Assembly: GCA_012103375.1 (NCBI GenBank)
Contig: WLWX01000001.1
Span: forward strand, 372,001 to 436,000
Length of the DNA: 64,000 nucleotides
Direction: 5' to 3'
DNA from: Paracoccaceae bacterium
Lineage (GTDB): Bacteria; Pseudomonadota; Alphaproteobacteria; Rhodobacterales; Rhodobacteraceae
Part shown: positions 45,834 through 54,650 of the stretch, piece by piece
Layout of the letters: each line of letters starts with the position of its first letter
Position numbering within the stretch: position 1 is the first letter of the stretch
Notes under the pieces: model-generated
What the model was told of the DNA's origin: nothing
What the model saw: only the letters and a program-made list of their open reading frames with translations
Databases searched by the model: none
Translations under genes and position numbers: made by a program

Positions 45834-46017
45834 GCGTACAATTTGCGGGCAGGGCGCGCAAAGATGGTGCCAGCAGGCCATTTCAACCTGCTGGCACATT
45901 CAAAGTGCGACGCAGACGCCCGGTCCCGAACCAATGCGCGGCCAAGGCCGCATCACAGGTTCGATCTTGGGCGACGGCGAAAGCGTGGGAACCCTCAGGA
46001 TCCATCGGGGCCAACCC

Positions 46018-46368
46018 TCAAAGCAGGACTTTCCCGCCAGCCTCAAGGAAATCCATCGAGTGCGGAGCACCGGCAATTTCTGCGCCGTCGATCAGGTCGT
46101 CCTGGGTGATGTTCATCACAGCGGCACAGACCTTGCAGACCCAGATGATCCCGCCTTTTTCGACGAATTCGGCGATGTATTCACCCACCGGTGGGTATCC
46201 TTCGGCGGCCAGACCATCGGCGCGGCCCTTGACCACAAGGTTCAGCGCATCGCCCGTCAGAAACGCGCGCGCCGGGCCACGATTGGCGGCTGCACAGGCA
46301 AGAATGAAAGGCACGGTTGCACGCTCAAGATCTTCGGGGCCAAAGCTGCTGTTTACGAGGTACGACAT
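46018..46368 (-). CDS. DsrE-like sulfur-relay family protein
   Basis: ATG 46368 (MSYLVNSSFGPEDLERATVP) with AGGAG 8 nt upstream; 116 residues. The DsrE/DsrF-like fold is suggested by 'FGPEDLERATVPFILACAAA', 'ARAFLTGDALNLVVKG' and 'GIIWVCKVCAAVMNI', where the CKVC pair sits at the site of the sulfur-accepting Cys. Members carry sulfane sulfur between enzymes or act as peroxiredoxin-like proteins. A link to the nearby CysK-Grx operon through sulfur metabolism is likely, given the shared GTGAA repeats. Confidence 0.8.
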   Translation of the reverse strand: MSYLVNSSFGPEDLERATVPFILACAAANRGPARAFLTGDALNLVVKGRADGLAAEGYPPVGEYIAEFVEKGGIIWVCKVCAAVMNITQDDLIDGAEIAGAPHSMDFLEAGGKVLL

Positions 46369-46469
46369 TGAAATTCTCCTTTTTGATGTTGTCGATTTCG
46401 ATGTCGCCAACATCTGGCAGCCCGGTGAAGCGGGCGTTCTCCGGGGCGCGAACCAATCCGCAATTCAGG

Positions 46470-46516
46470 GTGAACAACGCGAAACTTGCCGTGAATTACC
46501 GGGATCTGGGCGTGAA
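46470..46516. promoter_or_regulatory. Phased GTGAA repeats upstream of the DsrE-like gene
   Basis: GTGAA occurs at 46470, 46491 and 46512, exactly 21 bp (two helical turns) apart, ~100-150 bp upstream of the ATG at 46368. GAAAC-like weaker units lie half way in between. They resemble the repeats at 43384-43423 in front of the SARP gene and cysK operon. Confidence 0.45.
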
Positions 46517-46663
46517 GCTACAAGAAATTCAGTTAAAGCGGCCGTACTGGCGGGCGACGGAGCACTGCGGCCAATGGTTTTTTGAAATAGCTTGGGGCAG
46601 CGAGCATCGGTTGGAGCATCTTCGGTTCAATCTGCAACGATGCCTGAAGACGAAAAACCCTAC

Positions 46664-46836
46664 CAAGCAGGGCGCGCGCCGGACCGGCGGGCTGGCGCAG
46701 CGACGGGGGACAGGCATGACTTATGGTGCAGTGTTAGCCGTCAACTCTGACCGAAGTGCCAACCTCAAACCGACGCCTGACCGGTGGGGCCGGTCCGGCG
46801 TGCGCGCCTTGCGCCTTTGGCGCGCACCGGGCGCAG
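46664..46836. repeat. 173-bp structured repeat R2, copy 2
   Basis: Related along its whole length to 18025-18199. Here the long-range arms are GCCGGACCGGC and GCCGGTCCGGC, again perfectly complementary although both differ from copy 1 at one position (a compensatory pair). The pairing extends outward through GGGCGCGC / GCGCGCC. It occupies the space between the DsrE-like gene and the signalling cluster and runs into the small gene at 46961. Confidence 0.65.
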
Positions 46837-46961
46837 ACGGGGGTCGTCAGTCTTTTGACCAGCGCTTCCGCGCGTTTTCGCACCTCGTCCGGGAGATGCT
46901 TTCCACGCAGCAGCGGGTCCAGATCGACCTGCGCTGACTTTTGCCCGCCCGCCCCGTTCAT
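46734..46961 (-). CDS. Small gene coupled to PP2C, truncated by repeat R2
   Basis: The ATG overlaps the PP2C stop (TGATG), a classical coupled start. The first ~40 codons look natural (MNGAGGQKSAQVDLDPLLRG, then a helix 'DEVRKRAEALVKRL'), after which the frame enters repeat R2 and becomes Arg/Pro/Ala-rich until 46734. The original gene was probably longer and lost its 3' part when R2 arrived. Function unknown. Confidence 0.4.
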   Translation of the reverse strand: MNGAGGQKSAQVDLDPLLRGKHLPDEVRKRAEALVKRLTTPVCARCAPKAQGAHAGPAPPVRRRFEVGTSVRVDG

Positions 46962-47926
46962 CAGGTCGCGCTGCCCGCTACCTTGGGGCTGGATGCATCG
47001 TCGTTGGCGGGCACAGCGCCGTCGCCGGGTATGCCGGGTGGGACGCTGCTGTCGATTTCAACAACGCGCGTGGTACGTGCGGTCACCGTTTCGACAAGAT
47101 CAACGGGTTTCTGGCGGGTGACGCGGGCAACTGGTTTGTTATGGTTCAGTTTGACCACGGCAAACGACACATTGTCCTGATCCGGGTCGGCCAGTTCCAG
47201 AATCGCGGCCAGCAAATGCTCGGCGATTTCGGCGCTTTTGCGCCTACGGTAACGCCGCAGGATCTTTTCGATCCTGGGATCTTCCAGATATTGAAGACCA
47301 TCGCTGGAAACGACAACCATATCGCCGACTTCCAGTTTGAATGGGCGCCCGGGACAATCCGATTTCGCGACCTTTTCGCCCAACAGAACGGAGGTAAGGC
47401 AGTTGCGATCCGGGTGGTTTTTGGCCACTTCTGGATCCATCAGCCCGCTTTCAACCATAAAGTCAATTTGCGGCGCAATCGAGTGATCTTCGTTCAGCTG
47501 CGAAAGCTTACCGCCCCGCAGATGATACAGCGGAGAGTCACCCACCGACATCCAGTACATCCGGTTTTCGACCATTACCAGCGCCACAAGGGTTGCACCC
47601 ATTCCGCGCGCCTTGGGGTTATCCTCGACGTATTCACGCACACTTTGGTTGGCGTTTGCGGTTGCCTTCAAAAGGTATTTCGGGATTTGCGTTTCGAATT
47701 CCGAAAAATTCGCGCTTTCGAATTTCAGTTCTCCATATACTTCCGTAACAACAATTTTAGACGCAACGTCCCCGGCCGCGTGCCCGCCCATGCCATCGGC
47801 AAGCACCACGACCCCGATATCCGTTCCGGCCGGAAAATCGGTGACAATTGCGTCTTCCTGATAGTCGCGGCCGCCCTGGCAAACCGCCGACGCCACGTCA
47901 AAGCGTGGTTCAGGCGATTTCCACAT
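46961..47926 (-). CDS. PP2C-family Ser/Thr protein phosphatase
   Basis: The 321-residue PPM/PP2C-type enzyme depends on Mn/Mg. Metal-binding motifs are 'GGRDYQEDAIV' (~18-28), 'VVVLADGMGGHAAGDVAS' (~39-56), 'VVVSSDGLQYLED' (~207-219) and 'DPDQDNVSFAVVKL' (~255-268). The ~50-residue C-terminal tail is Thr/Pro-rich. It overlaps the FHA gene by 17 nt. It is the expected counter-enzyme of the kinase encoded two genes upstream (48899-51670). Confidence 0.93.
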   Translation of the reverse strand: MWKSPEPRFDVASAVCQGGRDYQEDAIVTDFPAGTDIGVVVLADGMGGHAAGDVASKIVVTEVYGELKFESANFSEFETQIPKYLLKATANANQSVREYVEDNPKARGMGATLVALVMVENRMYWMSVGDSPLYHLRGGKLSQLNEDHSIAPQIDFMVESGLMDPEVAKNHPDRNCLTSVLLGEKVAKSDCPGRPFKLEVGDMVVVSSDGLQYLEDPRIEKILRRYRRRKSAEIAEHLLAAILELADPDQDNVSFAVVKLNHNKPVARVTRQKPVDLVETVTARTTRVVEIDSSVPPGIPGDGAVPANDDASSPKVAGSAT

Positions 47927-48704
47927 TTTCCGCCTCGTCGTCCTTGTTTTCTGTCCAGGTGAAGTTCTCGTTACACAGGGCGATGAATTGAAGCGTCGTT
48001 TCGCCGATGTTGATCTTGTCCATGGTCGTCAGCGGCTCATTGCTGATGACCGGCTTGCCGTTCAGGCGCACGATGTTGCTTTTGCCGCCCTGACCCAAAA
48101 CGAATTTACTCTCTTCGGGGTCAAAAACAATTGCGGCATGGCTTGATCGTGAAATCGCATTGTCGCCGAAATCAAGCTGGACGGCCTGGTCTTCGCCGCG
48201 CCCGATTGATGACATTCCTGTATGCAGCGTGAACGATTCTCCGCGTCCGGGCCCATCCAGTACGATCACCCAACCAACCGGGAACCGGGCCGAGGTCTGG
48301 ACCTTGGCTTCCACCGGGTTTTCAAACAGATCAACAACCTGCCCGTCCGAATGTTCGAATCCCAGCAAACGTGTCCGGTTGCGACGCTTGCGCGCAGGTG
48401 CGGCATCGGCGCGGTCAAGCAAATCTGCGGTGGCTTGTTGGGTCGCCGCAGGATTTGTCGGGTCAAAATCTTCCAGATCCCAGATGTTCACGCCATCCTC
48501 GGCCGGTTGCTCGGCCAGCGGTTCGTGCACTGCCGCAAGCGGCTGGGCGGGGTTCGGCTGGCTCGGCGCAGCGCCGCCGGATCGGCGGAATTCATGGGCA
48601 ACACCTGTGCTGCCGCCTAGGCGATCGAATGCATCTACTCCGTTCGTCCCAAGCGTTTCCGCGTTCTTGCTGGACCGTCTGAAAAGTTTGCCAAGTAGTC
48701 CCAT
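47910..48704 (-). CDS. FHA-domain protein
   Basis: The 264-residue cytoplasmic protein has an acidic, Pro/Ala-rich N-terminal half with no fold recognised (MGLLGKLFRRSSKNAETLGT...) and a C-terminal FHA domain (~150-250). The domain has the phosphothreonine-binding 'SSIGRGEDQAVQL', 'ISRSSHAAIVFD' and 'NIVRLNGKPV'. It is the likely reader of proteins phosphorylated by the neighbouring kinase, a layout also used in T6SS threonine-phosphorylation control, although no T6SS genes are present here. Confidence 0.9.
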   Translation of the reverse strand: MGLLGKLFRRSSKNAETLGTNGVDAFDRLGGSTGVAHEFRRSGGAAPSQPNPAQPLAAVHEPLAEQPAEDGVNIWDLEDFDPTNPAATQQATADLLDRADAAPARKRRNRTRLLGFEHSDGQVVDLFENPVEAKVQTSARFPVGWVIVLDGPGRGESFTLHTGMSSIGRGEDQAVQLDFGDNAISRSSHAAIVFDPEESKFVLGQGGKSNIVRLNGKPVISNEPLTTMDKINIGETTLQFIALCNENFTWTENKDDEAENVEIA

Positions 48705-48898
48705 AATCTATCCTCTGCTATTTTGGCCGAGATCTGCGTTCTGCCGCGCTTTGTGCGCTGTCGTATCTGATGTCGGTCTGACTGGCGCTTGTTTGGCCAG
48801 CACTGCGACGATCAATTCTGTCGTTTTCGCTTTGCCATCGGTTTGGATTTCATCTTCCGGTTCTGATCCAGAATTGTGTTTTCTCTGCTTCCCATCCG

Positions 48899-51670
48899 CT
48901 AATTCACCACGGCGCTATTGTAATACATGGTGACCAGCCACATCGCGCCGTCACGGTTCACGGCAAAGTTGAAATTGGAGGTCCCGTTGGCGATTTCGCG
49001 GCGCATCAAGGCGTGCAGTCCCTGCCGACCCTGGATGGCCTCGTTCGTCGTCATATAAGAAACCACCGCGTCGCCGTTCTGGAATTCGTCGGGTTTCGTA
49101 CCGGGGCTTGCTTTTACACGGGTCACCCATTCGCCATTTTCAAGACGCGATTGGAACTGAACGCCGTTCAGAAGGGCCAGATTTTCGACGACGGGAAGGT
49201 CAAGGGACCGCACGATCGCCGTTTTGCCTAGCTGATCCTCGACCCCCAGTTCGACGGCGATGGACCCTTCGGTGTCTATCGGCGCAGTTGCTGTAACGAC
49301 CTTTTGGATGTCACCGATCGAGTCGACCGGAACGCCGTTGACCGAGACGATTTTGTTTCCTGCCCTCAACCAGGCGGGTGCATCGTCGGCGATCGAGCCA
49401 ACCGCCGCCGGGTCAGGATTGTGTTGAAAAACTCCGAAATCAGAGCGTCGCGGATTTCTTGCGAAAACCTATGAAGCGAAATAGTCGGAAAGCTTTGACC
49501 ACGAGACAGCGCATGGCTGCGCGTGAGCGCATGTAGGCGATTTGGGCCGACCCCCGCGCCAAAAATTTAGGATCGGGCTGCATGGAAAGAAAAATCATCG
49601 TTCAGGCCCTAAAACGGAGTTTTTCAACACAATCTCAGCAGAACTGGCGCTGAATGGAAGCAGCGCTGACGTTACCGACATGACAGCAGTGGCGTCCTGG
49701 ACATCGCTGCCTTGCGATTGCGCAACAACCGGCGCGTCGACGACAGCGCCAGCAGTTTGCGGGGCAGGGGTCGGCTGGGCCGATTGCTCGGCTGCACGCC
49801 GTGCGGCTTCTTGCTGGGCGGCTTCTGCCTGCCGAAGGGCTTCTTCCTCGGCGGCGCGTCGGCCTGCTTCGGCTTCGGCAGCGCGCCGACCGGCTTCGGC
49901 CTCTTCAGCGCGTTGTGCGGCGGCGGCTTCTTCGTCTGCGATACGCTTCGCTTCGGCTTCTTCTGCCTGACGTGCGGTTTCCGCCTGGGCCAGGGCAAGC
50001 GCCTCGGCAGCCTCGGCGGCGGCGCGTTCCGAATCTTGCAGGGCCGCAATACGTGCGGCTTCTTCCGCGGCAAGGCGATTGGCCTCGGCTTCGGCTTCGG
50101 CGGCGATGCGGGCGGCTTCTTGTTCAGCGGCCAGACGCGCGGCCTGCATTTCTGCAGCCAGGCTTGCCGTTTCGGCCTGCAAAGCCATGCTGATGAGATC
50201 TGCTTCTGCCGCGATACGTGCTGTTTCGGCTTCGGCGGCAATACGCGCAACTTCTGCTTCGGCTGCTATGCGGGCCGCTTCTGCCTCGGCGGCCAGGCGC
50301 GCAGTCTCGGCCTCGGCAGCGATGCGTGCGGCTTCGGCGGCTTCTGCAACCCGCGCGGCCTCAGCCTCGGCCGCTATGCGCGCGGCTTCGGCGGCTTCGG
50401 CAACCCGCACCGCCTCAGCTTCGGCAGCGACACGTGCGGCTTCGGCTTCGGCAGCAATTCGGGCCGTTTCAGCCTCGGCGGCTAGGCGAGCTGTCTCGGC
50501 TTCTGCAGCGATGCGGGCGCTTTCGGCCTGCTCGGCGGCAATTGCGGCCTGATTATTCGTGTAGTTGTTATAGCCAAGCAATCCCAAAACTGCGACGACC
50601 GCCAGGGCGGATCCCGCCATCATCAGCGTTTTTCGCTGTACCTTGGGCATCACAGTCGCCGGGGCAGCTGCGCCCGCCTTCTGGGACGGCTTCGACGATT
50701 TTTTACCGGCCTTGGCTTTTGCAGGAACATCCGAGTTCGCCGGAACCGTGCCATCCAGTATGTCCAGCCACTCGCGTGCAGATTGAATGCGTTTGGCCGG
50801 CATCGTGATCAATGCCTTGTCAATCGCTTCGAGGAACCCGGCGGGATACCCCTTTATCTTTCCGGTCAACGGCTCATAGGGGTCGGGTCGCTGTTCGGCG
50901 ATTGCGACCAGGCGGTTCTGGCCGTTGATCGGCGGCTGACCCGTAATCGCATGATAGAGCGATGCCGCAAGCGCATAAAGGTCACTCCACGGGCCCTGAT
51001 CGCTGCCAGCAATATAAAACTCTTGCGGGGAATACCCGTCTTTTACGACCCGCAACGCCGAATGTTTCTTGTTCGACATCGCAAGATTTTCGCGTGCGGC
51101 GCCAAAGTCGATCAGGATCGGTTCTCCTGCCGCGTCGATCAGGATGTTGTCGGGTGAAATATCGCGATGCAGCAAGCTGTGTTCGTGAATGAAGCCAACT
51201 GCACCAAGCAATTTCCGCGTCATGGCAACGACGTGATCGGGGTCGAACTTCTTCTTCGGATCCTCCAGAATCTCCAAAAGATCCTGACCTTCGACATAGT
51301 CGATTGCCATATAGGCGGTGTCATTGTCATCAAAGACCTGATGAACACCGACAATGTTCGGGTGCACCAGTTTCGACAGGCTTTGTGCTTCCTGTACGAA
51401 GTGGCGAATGATGGATTTCAATTCGCCCTGATGCGCCCGAGATCTTGCACTGACCACCGTATTGGTCCTGCGGCAAAAGGCGTCGGCATAGCACTCCTTG
51501 ATGACCACATCCCGATCCAGGCTGTCTTTGGCCAGATACGTGATCCCGAAGCCGCCGCTGTTGAGGTAGCGCACGATCGTATATTGTCCGTGCAGAAGCT
51601 TTGTACCTGGCTTCAGCTCATCCAGTGCGCCATCATCGTCGGCTTCTTCAATCAACTTTTTAAGTGCCAT
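48899..51670 (-). pseudogene. Membrane Ser/Thr kinase with Ala-rich coiled coil and PDZ-like end, split by 218-bp element
   Basis: Without the element the gene has 849 codons. The kinase domain has a Gly loop 'LNSGGFGITYLAKD' (~36-49), Lys58 in 'VVIKECY', 'LLHRDISPDNILID' (~166-179) and 'LIDFGAAREN' (~186-195). A TM helix (~349-367) leads to a long Ala/Glu-rich coiled coil made of AARIAAEAE-type repeats (~373-640), and a PDZ-like domain ('AGNKIVSVNGVPVDSIGDI') with a C-terminal extension follows. The element at 49417 cuts between the coil and the PDZ part; the upstream piece now stops at 49595 after EIVLKNSVLGPER. Kinase activity may persist, but the periplasmic PDZ domain is lost. Confidence 0.88.
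49417..49634 (-). mobile_element. 218-bp non-autonomous element, copy 4
   Basis: Same 20-bp inverted repeats, flanked by TCAG at 49413-49416 and 49635-49638, so the duplication is 4 bp but the target differs from GGCC. It splits the kinase gene. Removal with one copy of the duplication gives SSADPAAVGSIADDAPAW in frame. Confidence 0.93.
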
Positions 51671-51713
51671 ACTCTATTCCATTCACGTTGGCGTCATCCA
51701 TCGTCTGCTGGTG

Positions 51714-52205
51714 TTACAGCAGCGACTGAACGTTAATTCCGAAGGTGATTGCGCCGATCAGGTTGCCGGTGTCCGGGTCAGAGATCGGCATGGAAACCTG
51801 GCTTTGATAAGAGCCGGTGCTTTCGTCATATTCGACTTCGCTGATGTGAATATCACCGCTGCCGTTTCCGAACGTCAGTTTCCATTTGCCTTCATCACCC
51901 TGCCAGTAGTCGGAAGTCTCGACACTTTGGGCAACGTTCAGACCACGGTTGTCCATCGCGAATACTTCGGTCACGAAGTTTGCCGTGCTGGCCTGTTTGG
52001 TACGCAGCCATTCCGGTGACGGGTGGCCAAGCAACTGATCAATCAAGGGCTTTTCGTCCAGTTTGCGCTGTGCGCGCCAATCCAGATCAAGCTGATCGAT
52101 ATCTGCCTGGGACAGGCTGGCGTGGGTCGCGTTCTGCATAGGATTGCAGCGGAACCCGGTAGACATCTTCCTGACCAGGGGTCGAAAGCATGTAGAGCGT
52201 GACAA
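51714..52205 (-). CDS. Cache/PDC-like sensor domain, 5' end lost or fused
   Basis: The ~163-residue frame contains 'NATHASLSQADIDQLDLDWR', 'VTEVFAMDNRGLNVAQSVET' and 'SDYWQGDEGKWKL', ending 'IGAITFGINVQSLL'. These fit a periplasmic PDC/Cache ligand-binding domain ('VFVMD..GLNVA..TSDYWQGDE' is a known pattern of such proteins). A signal peptide is missing and the apparent TTG start lies inside the end of the PilJ-like gene in another frame. A deletion or frameshift has probably joined two neighbouring genes. Confidence 0.65.
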   Translation of the reverse strand: MSRSTCFRPLVRKMSTGFRCNPMQNATHASLSQADIDQLDLDWRAQRKLDEKPLIDQLLGHPSPEWLRTKQASTANFVTEVFAMDNRGLNVAQSVETSDYWQGDEGKWKLTFGNGSGDIHISEVEYDESTGSYQSQVSMPISDPDTGNLIGAITFGINVQSLL

Positions 52206-53073
52206 TGTTGCTCATGTCTTTCGTCATCTCGCCGGAAACTTCGGCAACAGATTCCACAATTTCCGGTGACGGTTCGGCCCCACCCTGAACACCGGTAAGG
52301 GTGGCCAGCTTGTCCTCCCAGCTTGTGTTAACCTGCTCCAACTCGGCAGCGATAACCTCATTCGGCGGCGGGTTGACACCGGCATCGACCAAACCTTCGC
52401 GCAGCGCCTTGAGCGAGATTGAATAGAGGCCAACAGACTCTGCAAGTGTATCCCGCGTTCCAAGTTCGCTGGATCCGACCGCGATGCCGCAGACCTGCTT
52501 TGCCACCTGATGCCCCAGCATGCGCTGGCGCCCTGCGATGTTAAGGGCCATGGCGTCGGCCTGTGTCAGCTCATGCGGGTTGCTGTATTTGCCCGAAATG
52601 TCAGATGCCAGGATCTTGGTGGCTTCCAGCAGCAGGTTTCGTTCTGCGATGACATCGCCCGCTGTCCCGGTTCCGCCACGTGCGGCCAGCATCCGTTCGC
52701 TTGCCTCGTCGATCGGTGCCCAGGCTTCGCGGACTTCGGCGATGGAATTGATGACCACGCCGTGCTTCTCGGGCGCCGGGATGCCAAGGGCAACGCCCCC
52801 GATTTCCAGACCCGTCAGAATTGTATTGAAGTCGCTGCGTGCGGTCTTCAATTCTTCCAGCGCGGCGTCGGTGCCGATGCCGCCGTTGATCCGGCAACTT
52901 GCCGAACCGATGCTTTGCGTCAGCATCAGAAGCTTGTTCGACAGGTTCACCCGCGCCTTGCTGCCGTCAAAGACAGTTTCGGCCTGGGCATGCGCCGCCC
53001 CGCCCTGGGCGAGCAGCGCCACACAAACCGCTGCTGCCTTTGGGGCCATTCTGAACAAATTGGCAATGTGCAT
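52087..53073 (-). CDS. Secreted PilJ-type (MCP N-terminal) domain protein
   Basis: ATG 53073 with GGAAG upstream opens MHIANLFRMAPKAAAVCVAL, a Sec signal with cleavage near AHA-Q (~residue 30). The mature part has two helical repeats of the type IV pili methyl-accepting chemotaxis transducer N-terminal domain: 'RVNLSNKLLMLTQSIGSASC' and 'ALNIAGRQRMLGHQVAKQVC', each with a conserved 'GRQRML/LSNKLLML' pattern. It is periplasmic and lacks cytoplasmic signalling domains. The last ~20 residues (ERDPRQPVPGRYRSA) overlap the Cache frame and may be aberrant. Confidence 0.8.
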   Translation of the reverse strand: MHIANLFRMAPKAAAVCVALLAQGGAAHAQAETVFDGSKARVNLSNKLLMLTQSIGSASCRINGGIGTDAALEELKTARSDFNTILTGLEIGGVALGIPAPEKHGVVINSIAEVREAWAPIDEASERMLAARGGTGTAGDVIAERNLLLEATKILASDISGKYSNPHELTQADAMALNIAGRQRMLGHQVAKQVCGIAVGSSELGTRDTLAESVGLYSISLKALREGLVDAGVNPPPNEVIAAELEQVNTSWEDKLATLTGVQGGAEPSPEIVESVAEVSGEMTKDMSNIVTLYMLSTPGQEDVYRVPLQSYAERDPRQPVPGRYRSA

Positions 53074-53209
53074 GACGGCTTCCATTTCGTTAATCGACTT
53101 GTAAATTTGTCGCGGTTTTTGGGTCTTCCGGCCTTCAATCTTGCTGACCAGACGGTGATCGGCGGCCCCGTTCAATTGCCGGGGATCGCTTGCGGGATTC
53201 ACGTGCTGA

Positions 53210-53805
53210 TCATCCCTCATTTTTTGCGATCCACACTTCGACGCGACGATTGATCTCGCGACCCGACTCTGTGTCATTGCAGGCGGCCGGAGCGATTTCG
53301 CCAAATCCGATCACGTCAATCGACATATCGTCCAGGGCACCTTCGGCAGCCGCACGCAGATCGTCGCGGACTTGCTCGGCGCGGGTGACGGACAGGCGAC
53401 GGTTGGCTTCGAACGCGCCAACGTCATCGGTAAATCCAACCAGCGAAAGCGAGGTTCCCTCGGGTTCATTGGCCAGGAACCGGATCAGGCGCGCCATATC
53501 GAGCTGTGCCTTTTCGTCCATGGTTGAGGAGCCGGGGCGGAAACGGAACGTGGTGGATAGGCGGTCCGAGGTTACCATCGCACCCAGCATTTCCCGCATC
53601 ACGCCAGCTTCGAAGTTGTCAGCCTCGGCGTTGATAAGGCCCAGTGCACGATCACCATTCAGATCCTGTGCGCGGCGAACAATGCCCAGGTCGATGAAGC
53701 CGGACTTGGCAACAACGCCATCGGCCCCTTCGGATACTGCAAAGTCCAGGAACTGCTTTGCGGCATCGTCAAGGTTGTCCGACCGGTTATACAGGTACAT
53801 ACGGC
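53210..53805 (-). pseudogene. PstS-like/OmpA-like protein, 5' part deleted at IS3 border
   Basis: The remaining ~198 residues start at the IS3 end. The first ~55 ('MYLYNRSDNLDDAAKQFLDF', 'AKSGFIDLGI') match the end of a phosphate-binding-protein-like domain. The rest is an OmpA/MotB domain with 'RFRPGSSTMDEKAQLDMARL', 'LVGFTDDVGAFEANRRLS' (peptidoglycan-binding Asp and Arg) and 'GFGEIAPAACNDTESGREINRRVEVWI' in parts. The intact gene was probably twice as long and the first of the signalling operon. Without its start it is not expected to be expressed. Confidence 0.85.
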
Positions 53806-53808
53806 TGT

Positions 53809-54567
53809 CTAGCCCCCAAGTTCTGGGCCATTTCTGATTAGAGTTTCTGGCATTGGTGGTCGCATGTTCAGAGCCTGGTGCGGACGTGTGTGGTTGTACT
53901 GCTTAAGCCAATGATTGATGACGATCTGTGCCTGTTTCGTTGTTGTGAACCATTCAGCGTTGAGGATCTCGTGCCGGAGAGTGCCGTTGAACCTCTCGTT
54001 GTATCCGTTTTCCCAAGGGGACCCCGGATAGATTCTAATTGGTCGAACACCAACGCGAACCAACCACTCCTGCATCGCCTTGGCTACGAACTCTGGGCCG
54101 TTGTCGGAGCGGATATACTCCGGCGTGCCATGGCAGAGGAGCAGCGGATATAGCGCCTCCAGAACATCTTCGGCGCCCATCCTGCTGCGAACTTCCACGG
54201 CCAGGGCCTGCCGGGTGTACTCATCCAGAACGGTCAGCATCTTGTAGCTCCGGCCATTGCTGAGCTTGTCGTGAACGAAGTCGATGCTCCAGATGTGGTT
54301 CGGATGCGTCGGCCTGAGGCGAATGATCGAGCTGTCCTTGTGATAAAGCCGTCTGCGCTTCCTGTGCCGCTGCGGGAGTTGCAGTCCTTCTTCCTGCCAG
54401 AGACGCTCAACCTTCTTATGATTGACCCGCCAGCCCTCGATGCGCAGGAGTTCCGAAACTTTACGATAGCCGTAGCGCCCATATTGCTTGGCCAGGCGGA
54501 TCAAAGCGAGCCGTAGAGCATCATCGTCTTTTGGCGCGGGTCGATATTGCAGAGAGTTTCGCGCCAT
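53809..54567 (-). CDS. IS3 transposase OrfB (DDE integrase domain)
   Basis: The catalytic frame contains an HTH-21-like start (KQYGRYGYRKVSELLRIEGW) and the rve core with Asp in 'HIWSIDFVHDKLSNGR', Asp in 'IRSDNGPEFVAKAMQ' and Glu in 'PGSPWENGYNERFNGTLR'. In IS3 elements OrfB is translated as an OrfAB fusion by -1 frameshifting near the end of orfA; its frame is open upstream to the orfA stop. The group looks like the IS407/IS51 branch. Confidence 0.88.
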   Translation of the reverse strand: MARNSLQYRPAPKDDDALRLALIRLAKQYGRYGYRKVSELLRIEGWRVNHKKVERLWQEEGLQLPQRHRKRRRLYHKDSSIIRLRPTHPNHIWSIDFVHDKLSNGRSYKMLTVLDEYTRQALAVEVRSRMGAEDVLEALYPLLLCHGTPEYIRSDNGPEFVAKAMQEWLVRVGVRPIRIYPGSPWENGYNERFNGTLRHEILNAEWFTTTKQAQIVINHWLKQYNHTRPHQALNMRPPMPETLIRNGPELGG

Positions 54568-54650
54568 ACCGACGACCCGGCAGGTCCTCCGCTCCGAGGT
54601 CGCGAGCTTTTGGCGCGTATGAATAACGGCCTGACGGAGCTCCCCAGTCG

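Noticed and set aside
48350-48375. GTTCGAATCCCAGC, similar to a tRNA T-loop
   Set aside because: It lies in the FHA gene (FEHSDG codons) and no acceptor or anticodon arm can be folded around it.
49672-50552. Several long plus- and minus-strand frames rich in Ala, Arg or Gly
   Set aside because: They are shadows of the AAEAE-type coiled-coil repeats in the kinase gene, which leave all frames open.
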